Notes: a model not told the origin generated them from the letters alone. DNA of 64,000 nucleotides from Arthrobacter sp. efr-133-R2A-120 (GCF_030209835.1 NZ_JARVRF010000064.1:62001-126000), one strand, 5' to 3'. Positions 52,842 to 61,731 are shown, numbered from the stretch's first letter. Translations and numbers: made by a program.

Positions 52842-52874
52842 GTGGTTATAGTGAAGATACTTCGATATCATGAA
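52842..52874. promoter_or_regulatory. Divergent island promoter/operator between deacetylase 2 and amidohydrolase
   Basis: TTCGATATCATGAA (52861-52874, plus) has -10 TATCAT at 52866-52871. A minus-strand copy, TTCACTATAACCAC (52842-52855), has TATAAC. The two are back to back, each aimed at one gene (52813 leftward, 52895 rightward). Upstream TATAGTGAAG is identical to that at 48237. Confidence 0.7.
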
Positions 52875-52894
52875 CGTAATCGATAGGGAGTCGA

Positions 52895-54298
52895 ATGTCT
52901 ACGCTCATCCACGGTGGCACCGTCGTGCCAGGCACAGGCAATACGGTGGTCGAATCAGGAGCAGTCATCCTGCGCGACGGGCACGTCGCCGACGTTCTCG
53001 AGCGTTGGGACCACGACCAGGCCTTCGACGGCGAGGTGATCGACGCGAGCGGATGCGTCGTCGTGCCCGGTCTCATCAATAGCCACGTCCACGGGGTGAC
53101 CCCGGGTCCGCTCATGCCCAGCGGTGCCCCCGCGCTGCCCGACGACGGGTGGCTGGCGAATCTTGACCGCCACCTCCTTGCGGGAACCACTACAGTGCTG
53201 AACCTTTGCGGTTTTTGCACCATGGACCATGTCCGGGAAGCGGACCGCCGCCATGCGGTCCATGTCCGTGGAGCAACGACGTACTTGCCCGAGGCTGAGC
53301 GGGCAGCACGGATGGCCGACGGCAGGGGGCTGCCCGCCCAGTCCGGCCACAGCACGGTGGAGAAGATGCTCGACGACGGTGCGATCGCGATCGGCGAGCT
53401 CGGCGGCGGACAGACCCTCGGCGGGGGAGGGCAGGACCTGAGCTACATCCCCCGCGCCATCGAAAGGGCGAGCGGCGTGCGCGTGCACTCGGCGCAGGCC
53501 CGGCGGATGAAGGAAGCCGTCCTCGGCCGGTTCATCGATCCCGAGGCTTGCGACATGGCCGAACTGCGCGCCGCGGCCGCCGAAGCCGGCTTGGAAGGAC
53601 ACATCGACCTCGTCGAATTGCGGAAAATCATCGCTGATTCCGTGTTGCCTTCCATCGAACCGGCACTCAACGGCATCCGGGAGGGCGTCCAGGCCGCGGC
53701 TAGGTTCGGCGTCCCGGCGATTGTACACAGTGCAGCCGCGACAGCCCGGGTCATGCGCGAACTCATGGACGGGACACCACGGGCCAAGGCAGGCGGGTCC
53801 CGGAGACCAGGCGCCAAAGCGAGCGTCATTGCCTCCCACGCCAACCACCCCTCGCACACTCCCGCGGAGGCGCTTGCGCTGGCCAAGCTCGGCAGGGACC
53901 ACGGTTGGCCGGCCGAAGTCTCGGTTTTCGACCTCCTGCACCGCAAACAGACCGTGACCACGCGGGAACACTGGGATGTCTTGCTGCAGGAGCCCGGACT
54001 CGTAGATGTCCTCGCCACGGACTACGGCCACGAGGGCCATCACGACGAACTGATCTCGGCCGTGCAGGATGTCGCCGAGCACGGCTATCGATCCTTGGCC
54101 GGAGCAGTGGCCATGGCAACGACGGCGGTGACGGGATTGATTCCGGGGATTGCGCCAAACGGCGGGCGGATTGAAGCGGGACGGGATGCCGACGTCGTCG
54201 TCGCCAGCGCCGAAGACTTCCGGGACGTACGGTTCGTCTTCGTCGGCGGCGTCTGCGTGGTGCGGGACGGTCGGCTGACTCCGGCGGCGCGCCGGTGA
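52895..54298 (+). CDS. Amidohydrolase-family protein
   Basis: The 467-residue protein has the metal motif NSHVHG, VIVHSAA and ASHANH segments, and ATDYGHEGHHDEL near the end, as in the amidohydrolase superfamily (imidazolonepropionase, enamidase and similar types). ATG follows AGGGAG. The 3' end overlaps the small protein at 54295 by four bases. In the island it probably cleaves a cyclic amide or enamide. Confidence 0.85.
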   Translation: MSTLIHGGTVVPGTGNTVVESGAVILRDGHVADVLERWDHDQAFDGEVIDASGCVVVPGLINSHVHGVTPGPLMPSGAPALPDDGWLANLDRHLLAGTTTVLNLCGFCTMDHVREADRRHAVHVRGATTYLPEAERAARMADGRGLPAQSGHSTVEKMLDDGAIAIGELGGGQTLGGGGQDLSYIPRAIERASGVRVHSAQARRMKEAVLGRFIDPEACDMAELRAAAAEAGLEGHIDLVELRKIIADSVLPSIEPALNGIREGVQAAARFGVPAIVHSAAATARVMRELMDGTPRAKAGGSRRPGAKASVIASHANHPSHTPAEALALAKLGRDHGWPAEVSVFDLLHRKQTVTTREHWDVLLQEPGLVDVLATDYGHEGHHDELISAVQDVAEHGYRSLAGAVAMATTAVTGLIPGIAPNGGRIEAGRDADVVVASAEDFRDVRFVFVGGVCVVRDGRLTPAARR

Positions 54299-54483
54299 AC
54301 GGGCAACTGACCCCGGAGCAGTCCGCGCGACTCATCGAGCTGGTTGGCGAGGCCATCCAGCGGGAGGACGCGGCCGCCGTCGAACGCTCATTCAATGACT
54401 TTCAGCGCGGCATGGCCACGTTGAGGGCCGATTTCGACCCCCGACGTTTGCAGGAAGGCCCGGGAGGTGGCGCGAATGACTGA
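54295..54483 (+). CDS. Small protein coupled to the amidase (AtzG/GatC-like position)
   Basis: This 62-residue, mostly helical protein (TPEQSARLIELVGEAIQRED at the start) is coupled to both neighbours: it overlaps the amidohydrolase stop by GTGA, and its own end overlaps the amidase start by 8 bases. In AtzE/AtzG amidases of cyanuric acid degradation and in GatCAB, a small helical subunit accompanies an amidase-signature enzyme. The sequence itself is not clearly AtzG or GatC, so this is a suggestion from position and length. Confidence 0.6.
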   Translation: MNGQLTPEQSARLIELVGEAIQREDAAAVERSFNDFQRGMATLRADFDPRRLQEGPGGGAND

Positions 54484-55858
54484 AGCGTGGGAACTGGGAA
54501 TCACGGAGGCATCCGGACTCCTGCGCCGTGGCGAGCTTTCCGCAGCCGAACTCGTGGAATCCGTCATTGGTCGGCTCGAGGCCACGGAAGATTCAGTGCA
54601 TGCGTGGGCCTACGTCGACCGGCAAGGCGCCCGAAACGCGGCCCGCGCCGCGGACGATAGCGGGGCGCGCGGCGAGTTCATCGGACCGCTCCACGGGATT
54701 CCGCTTGGCGTGAAGGACGTCATCGACGTGTACGGGATGCCGGCTGAAGGCGGGTCCCTGGCGCTCAGGGGCCGCGTTGCTTCCGACGACGCCGGCGTGG
54801 TCCGGCACTTGAGGCGGAACGGGGCAGTAATCCTGGGCAAGACGGTGACTCACGAGTTCGCCTTCGGACAAGGGACCCCGCCGTCGAAAAATCCGTGGGC
54901 AGCAGAGCGCTACGCGGGCGGTTCCAGCATCGGTTCGGGGGTGGCCGTGGCTGTCGGGAGCGCGCCGGGCGCCCTGGGCACGGATACCGGCGGATCCGTG
55001 CGGAATCCGGCATCGGTGAACGGGCTGGTGGGCCTGAAAGCGACGGCCGGACTGGTGGACGGATCGGGGGTGCTCAACGTCAGCCATACCCTCGACCACA
55101 TCGGTCCGATCACTCGAAGCGTGGCGGATTGCGGTGCGATGCTCCAAGGCATGGTCGGTCCAGAGGCGGTGCCGCTGCTTCAGGAGATGGTGCTTCCGGA
55201 CGCGATACCTGGCTTGACCCGCGTGGCGGTGGATCGTGGCGCCTGGGCCGAGTGGGAGGTTACCCCGGACGTGGCCGCGGTCCTTGAACAGGCTCTGATT
55301 GTTTTGCAAGGACTCGGGGTGGAGCTTGTTGAGGTGTCCCTCCCAGAACTGAAGATGGCCCTGCCGGCAAGCTTGGCGATTTCGCTGTCCGAATCGGTCG
55401 AACACCATCGCGAACTATTGGCCGGAGGCGCTGACAAGTATCTCCGCGGAACCCGCGTCATGATCGAAACCGGCGCCTTGGTGCCGCGCGAGGACGTCCA
55501 GTTGGCACATCAAGTGCGCTCGTATCTTCGTGCCTCCCTGCGGACTGCCATGGACCTCGCGGGAGTCCAGGCTTTGGTGTCCCCGACGCTGCCGTCCATC
55601 GCGCCGATCGAAGCTGACATGTCCCATTCGCTCACCGGCTCAACGGGGAAGGATTCCCTCTCCAGCGCGCTCATGATGCTCTCGCCGGCCAACCTCACCG
55701 GAATGCCCGGACTCAGCATCCCGTGCGGATTAGCGGGAGGACAGCCGGTGGGGATGCATTTCCTGGGACGGGAATTCGCGGAGGCGGATCTCTTGGGCAT
55801 CGCGCACGTCTATGAGAAACACGCCTCGTGGCATGCCAAGGTGCCGGTGCGCCGCTGA
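54476..55858 (+). CDS. Amidase-signature-family amidase
   Basis: The 460-residue protein has the catalytic Lys80 (LGVKDVIDVYG), cis-Ser about 150 (AGGSSIGSG) and nucleophile Ser174 (GTDTGGSVRNPAS). The family hydrolyses amides, ureides and similar bonds. ATG at 54476 follows GGGAGG. It overlaps the small protein gene. As the third member of this unit, it probably finishes the amide cleavage of the island's substrate. The CitA-like sensor gene follows after 60 bases. Confidence 0.92.
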   Translation: MTEAWELGITEASGLLRRGELSAAELVESVIGRLEATEDSVHAWAYVDRQGARNAARAADDSGARGEFIGPLHGIPLGVKDVIDVYGMPAEGGSLALRGRVASDDAGVVRHLRRNGAVILGKTVTHEFAFGQGTPPSKNPWAAERYAGGSSIGSGVAVAVGSAPGALGTDTGGSVRNPASVNGLVGLKATAGLVDGSGVLNVSHTLDHIGPITRSVADCGAMLQGMVGPEAVPLLQEMVLPDAIPGLTRVAVDRGAWAEWEVTPDVAAVLEQALIVLQGLGVELVEVSLPELKMALPASLAISLSESVEHHRELLAGGADKYLRGTRVMIETGALVPREDVQLAHQVRSYLRASLRTAMDLAGVQALVSPTLPSIAPIEADMSHSLTGSTGKDSLSSALMMLSPANLTGMPGLSIPCGLAGGQPVGMHFLGREFAEADLLGIAHVYEKHASWHAKVPVRR

Positions 55859-55917
55859 GCCGTAGTAGCCGTGAACTTTGTCACATAAGCTACTAGGAGA
55901 GTAGGAAGAGGTTGGCG

Positions 55918-57567
55918 GTGCAGCCAGAGTTGCGTGGCTTGCGGTTTTTCGGCGCGCGCTGGAAGGCTCGGCCCCTTGCCTCACAGATCCTGGTGTGGTT
56001 GCTCTGCATCCTCTTTGTGACAGTCACGTTGGGCGCGCTTCTTTACACCCAGATCAGTAACCAGACCCTCGAAGACCAGTACAGGCTCCGGGCGCTGGGG
56101 ATCGCCACGACGGTGGCGCAAATGCCGGAGATCGTGACGTCCTTGGGGAACGGAGATCCCACGCACTCGATTCAGGCGATTGCGAGCAAGGTCCAGTCCC
56201 AGGCCCAGCCGGACTACGTCGTGGTCACCGACCGGAAAGGTGTCCGGTACTCCCACCCGAACCCAAACCTCATCGGGCAGACCTTGGAAGAACCCGTCGC
56301 CGTACTTGACGGGCAGACCCATGTCGGAATCGACAAAGGCAGTCTCGGTGACTCGGTCAACGCCAAGGCGCCGGTGCGCGCGGCGGACGGGACCGTCGTC
56401 GGGCAGGTCTCGGTGGGAATCCTTGAGACCACGGAAAGCAGCGAGCTCACCAAACAGGTGTTGCTGATTGCCGGTTATTCAGCAGTGGTGCTGGTGATCA
56501 GCGCCATGGGTTCGGCCCTGCTGGCGCGCAGGATCAAACGGGTCACCTTCGATCTCGAGCCGGTGGAGATCGCGTCCCTGCTGCAAGAACGCGAAGCCCT
56601 GCTGCACGGCATCCGTGAAGCGATGATCGGGTTCGACGACGACGGCCGGGTCACCGTGATCAACTCCGAGGCGCGCTCCCTGCTTCACCTGGAAGAAAAC
56701 GTGCTGGGAGAGAAGATCGAGGATCTCCTGCCTGCCGGGAGGCTTCGTTCCCTCTTGACCGGCCAGATCAGCGGTTCCGACCAGATCGTGATCACCGAGG
56801 ACGCCTTGCTGGTGGTGAACCGGATGTCCGTTGCCTTGGCTGGAAGGAGCATAGGTTCGGTGGTCACATTGCGCGACCGCACCGAGGTTGAGGGCCTGGT
56901 GCGTGACCTTCGCTCGGTCGAAGGCCTGATGGAAGCTTTGCGCGCACAAGAGCATGAGTACGCCAACCGTCTCCACGTGGTGGACGGACTGTTGGAACTT
57001 GGAGACGTGGACCAGGCCCGGAATTTCGTATCGCGGATTTCGGACACCTCGCGCTCACTTGGCGAAGGACTGCGCTCGCGGATCGAACCGCCGGAGCTCG
57101 CGGCCCTGCTGCTCGCGAAAATCACCGTGGCCGCTGAGCAGGATGTCGAGATATCGGTGACTGACGACTCGCAGCTGCGCCAACCGTTCCTCGAAACTCA
57201 AGCGCTGCTGACGATCGTCGGGAACCTGCTGGACAACGCCGTCGAGATCCTCGCCGAGCAACCCGCGCCCCGTGAGGTGACCATCCAGCTGGACGATTCC
57301 TCGGGCATTTTCATCTGCGTGACCGACAACGGGCCCGGCGTTCCTGCAGAATTGGTGGGCACGATCACCGCCGACGGATTCACCACCAAGGAACCGCGGC
57401 CGGGGATGCGACGTGGGATAGGCCTTGCACTGGTGAGCCGGATCGTTCACCGTGCAGGAGGCACCATGGATGTTTTCCCGGGCCCCGGGGGACGCTTTGA
57501 AATTTGGTTGCCGGAACCGCACATGGAATCCGAAACCACCGTCATGACAGGAAAATCGATCGAATGA
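55918..57567 (+). CDS. CitA/DcuS-type sensor histidine kinase
   Basis: The protein is about 549 residues. One N-terminal helix and a second helix (LLIAGYSAVVLVISAMGSALLA) enclose an extracellular single-Cache sensor of the CitA type (DYVVVTDRKGVRYSHPNP, VRAADGTVVGQVSVGI). A PAS domain follows (GIREAMIGFDDDGRVTVINS), then the His region EYANRLHVVDGLLELG and an ATPase domain (NLLDNAVE, VTDNGPGVP). GTG at 55918 follows AGGAAGAG. It senses an external acid or ligand and pairs with the regulator at 57564. Confidence 0.9.
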   Translation: MQPELRGLRFFGARWKARPLASQILVWLLCILFVTVTLGALLYTQISNQTLEDQYRLRALGIATTVAQMPEIVTSLGNGDPTHSIQAIASKVQSQAQPDYVVVTDRKGVRYSHPNPNLIGQTLEEPVAVLDGQTHVGIDKGSLGDSVNAKAPVRAADGTVVGQVSVGILETTESSELTKQVLLIAGYSAVVLVISAMGSALLARRIKRVTFDLEPVEIASLLQEREALLHGIREAMIGFDDDGRVTVINSEARSLLHLEENVLGEKIEDLLPAGRLRSLLTGQISGSDQIVITEDALLVVNRMSVALAGRSIGSVVTLRDRTEVEGLVRDLRSVEGLMEALRAQEHEYANRLHVVDGLLELGDVDQARNFVSRISDTSRSLGEGLRSRIEPPELAALLLAKITVAAEQDVEISVTDDSQLRQPFLETQALLTIVGNLLDNAVEILAEQPAPREVTIQLDDSSGIFICVTDNGPGVPAELVGTITADGFTTKEPRPGMRRGIGLALVSRIVHRAGGTMDVFPGPGGRFEIWLPEPHMESETTVMTGKSIE

Positions 57568-58235
57568 TCCGCACCTTGGTAGTCGACGACGACTTCCGCG
57601 TAGCGCGCATCCACGGTAGCCGCGTGGCCAAAATCGAGGGATACGAATGCGTCGGCGAGGCCCACACCGCGGCGGAGGCCAGGGAAGCGGTGCAGCGGCT
57701 CAAACCAGACCTGCTTCTCCTCGATGTCTACCTTCCAGATGAAGATGGAATCAGCTTGCTGCGGTCCCTTCAGGGAGCCGGCGAAAAACTCGACGCCGTC
57801 ATGATCACTGCCGCACGGGACCTTGAGACCGTAAGGGCTGCCATGCGTGGGGGAGCGGTGTACTACCTCGTCAAACCGTTCGGCTTCGAGCAACTGCAGA
57901 CCCAGCTCGAGGCCTATCGGCGCTGGCGGCAGGAGGCGGAGTCCCGGACCGTGGCCGATCAGGCGACCGTGGACCAGCTCTTCAGCCTGCGCCGGACGGC
58001 TCCCCCTGCCAAAGGACCCCGGCGCCTGCCACCCACCATGCAAAAAGTCCTCGACATGGTGGTTCACTCCACGGAGCCTTTGGGGGCCTCGGAGATTGCG
58101 GGCACCGTCGGCATCAGCCGCCCCACGGCCCAGCGCTATCTCTGTGAACTCGAACGCAAGGGACTCGTTGACCTGCATTTGGCCTACGGTTCGACGGGGC
58201 GACCCGTGAACACGTATCTGCCGCGCAAGGGTTGA
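57564..58235 (+). CDS. CitB/DpiA-type response regulator
   Basis: The 223-residue protein has a receiver domain (TLVVDDDFRVARIHGSR; phospho-Asp in DLLLLDVYLPDEDG; KPFGF) and a C-terminal helix-turn-helix (GASEIAGTVGISRPTAQRYLCELERKGLVD) typical of the CitB/DpiA group. The ATG overlaps the kinase stop. It likely controls uptake or degradation genes for the sensed compound; the binding site was not found. Confidence 0.92.
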   Translation: MIRTLVVDDDFRVARIHGSRVAKIEGYECVGEAHTAAEAREAVQRLKPDLLLLDVYLPDEDGISLLRSLQGAGEKLDAVMITAARDLETVRAAMRGGAVYYLVKPFGFEQLQTQLEAYRRWRQEAESRTVADQATVDQLFSLRRTAPPAKGPRRLPPTMQKVLDMVVHSTEPLGASEIAGTVGISRPTAQRYLCELERKGLVDLHLAYGSTGRPVNTYLPRKG

Positions 58236-58253
58236 GGACCGACGGTCGCGATC

Positions 58254-58304
58254 TGCAACCTAGAGGTTGCTCTTTCGGTGAGTTAATGCAACCCTGTAGT
58301 TGCA
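58254..58304. promoter_or_regulatory. Two matching operators before the SRPBCC/ArsR operon
   Basis: GCAACC-TAGA-GGTTGC (58255-58270) and TGCAAC-CCTGTA-GTTGCA (58287-58304) are two related 16-18-base dyads sharing the TGCAAC half-site, 33 bases apart. They lie directly upstream of 58330 and fit binding by the ArsR-type regulator of the operon. Confidence 0.75.
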
Positions 58305-58329
58305 GTAACTGACTGAAAGGAACAGAATC

Positions 58330-58812
58330 ATGACTATGACTGCAAACCAGGCCTCCGTCGTCGACGCGGGCGAATTCACCGTGAGGCGCACCATCACCAT
58401 CGCGGCACCAATCGAGAAGGTTTGGGCCGCGATCACCGAGGCCGAGCACATCGCGCGGTGGTTCGGACAAACCGCCGTCCTCGACGAGGTCGCCGTCGGC
58501 GCCCGCGGTGTCTTCTCTTTCGAAGGGTACGGTGCCTTCCCGGTCCTGATCGAGGAGCTCGACCCACCGCGAATGATCGCCTACCGCTGGAGCAATGACG
58601 ACGCACGCGGTACGCAATCGGCCGAGGTCGACCCTGACCACTCGACCGTATTCCGCTTTACGCTTGAAGCGCTCGACGGCGGAACGAGGCTCACCGTCGT
58701 CGAGACCGGCTTCGACACGACGAGCGATCCGGCCTTCAACATGGAGAGCCACCGCCAGGGCTGGGACTCGGAACTCGACGAACTGGCCGCTTATGTCGAG
58801 GGTGGGTCGTGA
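58330..58812 (+). CDS. SRPBCC/AHSA1-domain protein
   Basis: The 160-residue protein has the AHSA1 pattern: FTVRRTITIAAPIEKVWAAI near the start, and EHIARWFGQTAVLDEVAVGA. It is paired with an ArsR regulator in one operon, a common actinobacterial arrangement. Ligand unknown. Confidence 0.9.
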   Translation: MTMTANQASVVDAGEFTVRRTITIAAPIEKVWAAITEAEHIARWFGQTAVLDEVAVGARGVFSFEGYGAFPVLIEELDPPRMIAYRWSNDDARGTQSAEVDPDHSTVFRFTLEALDGGTRLTVVETGFDTTSDPAFNMESHRQGWDSELDELAAYVEGGS

Positions 58813-59126
58813 CAACGAGCACCCTGGTTCCAGTGTTCGCCGCGCTCGGAGACGAGACGAGGTGGAGCATCCTGGTTGCCCTCGGCGAAGGCGACGCATC
58901 GGCGTCGGCCCTCGCCGGGCGGCTCCCGGTCACCCGACAAGCGATCGCCAAGCACCTCGCCGTGCTGCAGGAGGCCGGACTCGTTGAATCGCTGCGCGTC
59001 GGTCGTGAACTGCGCTACAGGGTGCTCGGCTCGCAGCTAAGCGAAACGGCGCGCAGGCTCGAGCGCATCGGCGCCGAGTGGGACCGCCGCCTGGTCGCGA
59101 TCAAGCGGATCGCGGAAGGGTTGTAG
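58809..59126 (+). CDS. ArsR-family regulator
   Basis: The 105-residue protein is a winged helix: FAALGDETRWSILVALGEGD and LPVTRQAIAKHLAVLQEAGLVESLRVGRELRYRV. No Cys metal site is visible, so it probably senses something other than a metal. GTG at 58809 overlaps the SRPBCC stop by GTGA. It likely binds the two dyads at 58254-58304. Confidence 0.92.
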   Translation: MTTSTLVPVFAALGDETRWSILVALGEGDASASALAGRLPVTRQAIAKHLAVLQEAGLVESLRVGRELRYRVLGSQLSETARRLERIGAEWDRRLVAIKRIAEGL

Positions 59127-59146
59127 TTCTTCGACAACGGGGTGGG

Positions 59147-59461
59147 CTAAGTCGAGCGCCGATTACGCGCTTGGTGCGCCAATTGGATGAAGCCATAGAC
59201 GAAGGCGGCCTCGATGAGGACCATCAATCCGAGCCACAGCAATTCGCCGGTGCCGATAAAGTCGATGATCCCGACGAGGACCAGAATGGTTCCGAGGACC
59301 AGCGTGTAGACGGCGAAACCAAAGGCCACCCTTGCGCTCCGCACACCCGTCTGGAAGCCAAAACCCAAAGGTTCTCCTCCCGGGTAGCCCTGGACACGAT
59401 CGTGTCCCGCGGGCTTGAGCCTGTCGAACTCGTCCCAAGGATCCTGATCCTGATCGGCCAT
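59147..59461 (-). CDS. Small membrane protein of unknown function
   Basis: The protein is about 104 residues: a charged start (DPWDEFDRLKPAGHDRVQGY) and two hydrophobic helices near the end (FGFAVYTLVLGTILVLVGII and LLWLGLMVLIEAAFVYGFI). The ATG at 59461 has GGAACT nearby. No family recognised. The frame extends far upstream without coding character. Convergent with ArsR. Confidence 0.6.
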   Translation of the reverse strand: MADQDQDPWDEFDRLKPAGHDRVQGYPGGEPLGFGFQTGVRSARVAFGFAVYTLVLGTILVLVGIIDFIGTGELLWLGLMVLIEAAFVYGFIQLAHQARNRRST

Positions 59462-59569
59462 AGTTCCATTATCCCGCGAATCGGGCGGGGTTGCTTGGGG
59501 GACGCGTTGCCGTGTCAGCCCGCCGCGCCGCGTGTCATATTCGGGAAACGCTCGGGAAAGCCATGAACA

Positions 59570-60397
59570 ATGAGGGCCATGATGCCCGAAGAACTCACCG
59601 CTAGCCCGCGGGCCAAGGACACTGTAGCTGTTGGCGATCAACTGCAGAACGCCGTCTCCCGAGCCTCTGCCTCGAAAGTACCCGAGGTAACCGTCTTGTT
59701 CTGGGTAGTGAAGATCCTCACCACCGGGATGGGCGAAACGACATCCGATTTCCTTGTCCACCGCTTCGAGCCCGAGATCGCTTTGGGCCTCGGGTTCGCG
59801 GCACTGGTGATTTCGCTGGTCCTGCAGTTCCGTGTGCGCCGGTACATCCCCTGGGTGTATTGGACCGCCGTCGCGATGGTCAGTGTGTTTGGGACCATGG
59901 CTGCGGATGCCGTCCACGTCGGGCTTGGCGTCCCCTACCTGGCGTCGACCCTGTTCTTCACCGTGGCGCTCGCCGTCGTTTTCCTGCTCTGGCACCGGAG
60001 CGAGAAGACCCTCTCCATCCACAGCATCACCACCCGGCGTCGGGAGTCCTTTTACTGGGCTGCGGTGCTGACAACCTTCGCGCTCGGTACGGCTACCGGA
60101 GACCTGACTGCCTACTCGCTGGGCTTGGGCTACCTCGCCTCGGGCATCATGTTCGCGGTTGTCATCGCTATTCCGGCACTCGCCCATTGGCGTCGGCTGT
60201 TGGCGGCGATCCCGGCCTTTTGGTTCGCGTACATCCTGACCCGTCCATTGGGGGCGTCCTTCTCCGATTGGACCGCCGTTACCCCTGACCGAGGGGGACT
60301 CGACTGGGGCACCGGCCCCGTCAGCCTGGCCCTCGCCGCGGCGATAGCCGTCCTGGTCACGTTCCTGACGATCAATTGGAAGCGAGCCCGCAAGTAG
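59570..60397 (+). CDS. Multi-spanning membrane protein (COG4705-like)
   Basis: The 275-residue protein has about eight hydrophobic helices arranged as similar repeats: KILTTGMGETTSDFLVHRFE and ATGDLTAYSLGLGYLASGIM share the TG-E/D-TxxD pattern. The family is a conserved bacterial membrane protein of unknown function. ATG at 59570 is used; 59579 and 59582 are alternatives. Confidence 0.75.
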   Translation: MRAMMPEELTASPRAKDTVAVGDQLQNAVSRASASKVPEVTVLFWVVKILTTGMGETTSDFLVHRFEPEIALGLGFAALVISLVLQFRVRRYIPWVYWTAVAMVSVFGTMAADAVHVGLGVPYLASTLFFTVALAVVFLLWHRSEKTLSIHSITTRRRESFYWAAVLTTFALGTATGDLTAYSLGLGYLASGIMFAVVIAIPALAHWRRLLAAIPAFWFAYILTRPLGASFSDWTAVTPDRGGLDWGTGPVSLALAAAIAVLVTFLTINWKRARK

Positions 60398-60570
60398 GGC
60401 GATCCGGTACCGCTCGGTTTCACCCGGATGTTCGCATGTCCTGACATATTTGCGTGAATTCTGTTTCCGGTTAACCACGGATTCATTGCCCATGACCCAC
60501 TCCTTCACCTTGCCCTTGGAAGGTAGTTCCTGCACTTGGGGGACTTTTCGGTTCAAGATGAAGGAACACC

Positions 60571-61731
60571 ATGACCAACCGCTTTCTAGCAGCGGCCGCC
60601 GTCGCCGTTGTTGCAGCCACCGCTGTGACCGGCTGCGCCCAAAGCAGTACCGCTTCGGCCCAGAACAATGGCGCCAGCGCATCCCCGGACAAGACGATCA
60701 CCGTATTCATCAGCGGGGACACCAACGTCCAGAACCTGTGGGAGAAGAGCCTCGTTCCCGCCTTCGAAAAGGCCAACCCCGGCTACAACGTGAAGGTCAC
60801 CCTCGATCTGCACGGCGAGCACGATGCCCAGACCCTGGCGAAACTGACCAGCGCCACGGAGCAGAACAAGGAACCTGATTTCGACCTCGTGGATGGCGGT
60901 TTTGTTTCCAAGGCCTCCGCAGCCAATCTGCTAACGTCCGTAAGTTCCCAGACGATTCCGGCACTGAACGATGTCCCGAAGGACGTCATCAAGGCCGGCG
61001 GCACGGGTGGCATCCCGTACCGCGGCTCCGCAGTGCTCCTGGCCTATGACACCAAGACGGTTGCCTCTCCGCCGAAGACCCTTGACGATCTGCTCGCCTG
61101 GATCAAGGCAAACCCGGGCAAGTTCACCTACAACTCGCCCAAGTCCGGAGGATCCGGCGGTGCATTCGTTGCCACCGTTTTGGACAAGTTCGTCCCTGCA
61201 GACGCCCGCGCCAAGATGACGGTGGGCTACGAGAAGGACCTCGAGAAGTACTGGGACCAGGGCTTCGCGACGTTGAAGGACCTCAACTCGTCCGTCTTCC
61301 AGAGCGGTGTCTACCCCAACGGCAACCAGCAGACCCTTGACTTGCTCGCCAAGGGACAGATCTCCATGGCTCCCGTATGGTCTGACCAGTTCATCACGGG
61401 CTTGACCAACGGCCAGATCCCGTCCACCGTGAAGGCCACCCAGATCAGCAACCCGTCCTTCACCGGCGGTGCGGCGTACCTGGGCATTCCCAAGTCCTCG
61501 CCCCGACAGGAGGCCGCGCTGAAGCTTGCCAACTTCGTACTCTCGCCCGACGCGCAGACCATGATCATCAAGGAAATGTCCGGTTTCCCGGCCATCAGCC
61601 TGGACAAGCTGCCGGCTGATGTGAAGGACAAGTTCAAGGACGCAGACACCAACAACCTGCGTAAGGGCTACTTCGACCAGATGGGCAAAGACCTGAACAA
61701 CCTCTGGGACCAGAAGGTTCCCGGCCAGTGA
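60571..61731 (+). CDS. ABC substrate-binding lipoprotein, YnjB-like
   Basis: The 386-residue protein has a lipoprotein signal (RFLAAAAVAVVAATAVTGCAQ) and ITVFISGDTNVQNLWEKSLVP at the start of the mature part. GIPYRGSAVLLAYDTKTV and PKTLDDLLAWIKANPGKFTY resemble the YnjB/ferric or thiamine-type binding proteins. It is first in an operon with two permeases and an ATPase. The ligand could be thiamine, iron or another small compound. The 173 bases upstream hold no further feature that was recognised. Confidence 0.85.
   Translation: MTNRFLAAAAVAVVAATAVTGCAQSSTASAQNNGASASPDKTITVFISGDTNVQNLWEKSLVPAFEKANPGYNVKVTLDLHGEHDAQTLAKLTSATEQNKEPDFDLVDGGFVSKASAANLLTSVSSQTIPALNDVPKDVIKAGGTGGIPYRGSAVLLAYDTKTVASPPKTLDDLLAWIKANPGKFTYNSPKSGGSGGAFVATVLDKFVPADARAKMTVGYEKDLEKYWDQGFATLKDLNSSVFQSGVYPNGNQQTLDLLAKGQISMAPVWSDQFITGLTNGQIPSTVKATQISNPSFTGGAAYLGIPKSSPRQEAALKLANFVLSPDAQTMIIKEMSGFPAISLDKLPADVKDKFKDADTNNLRKGYFDQMGKDLNNLWDQKVPGQ

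Noticed and set aside
35000..58235. The island as a mobile element
   Set aside because: No integrase, transposase, tRNA or flanking repeats were seen at its ends.
59147..60682. A 511-residue open frame on the minus strand
   Set aside because: Only its last 104 residues look like a protein; the rest is Arg/Gly/Gln-rich and lies antisense to the membrane protein and the start of the binding protein gene.
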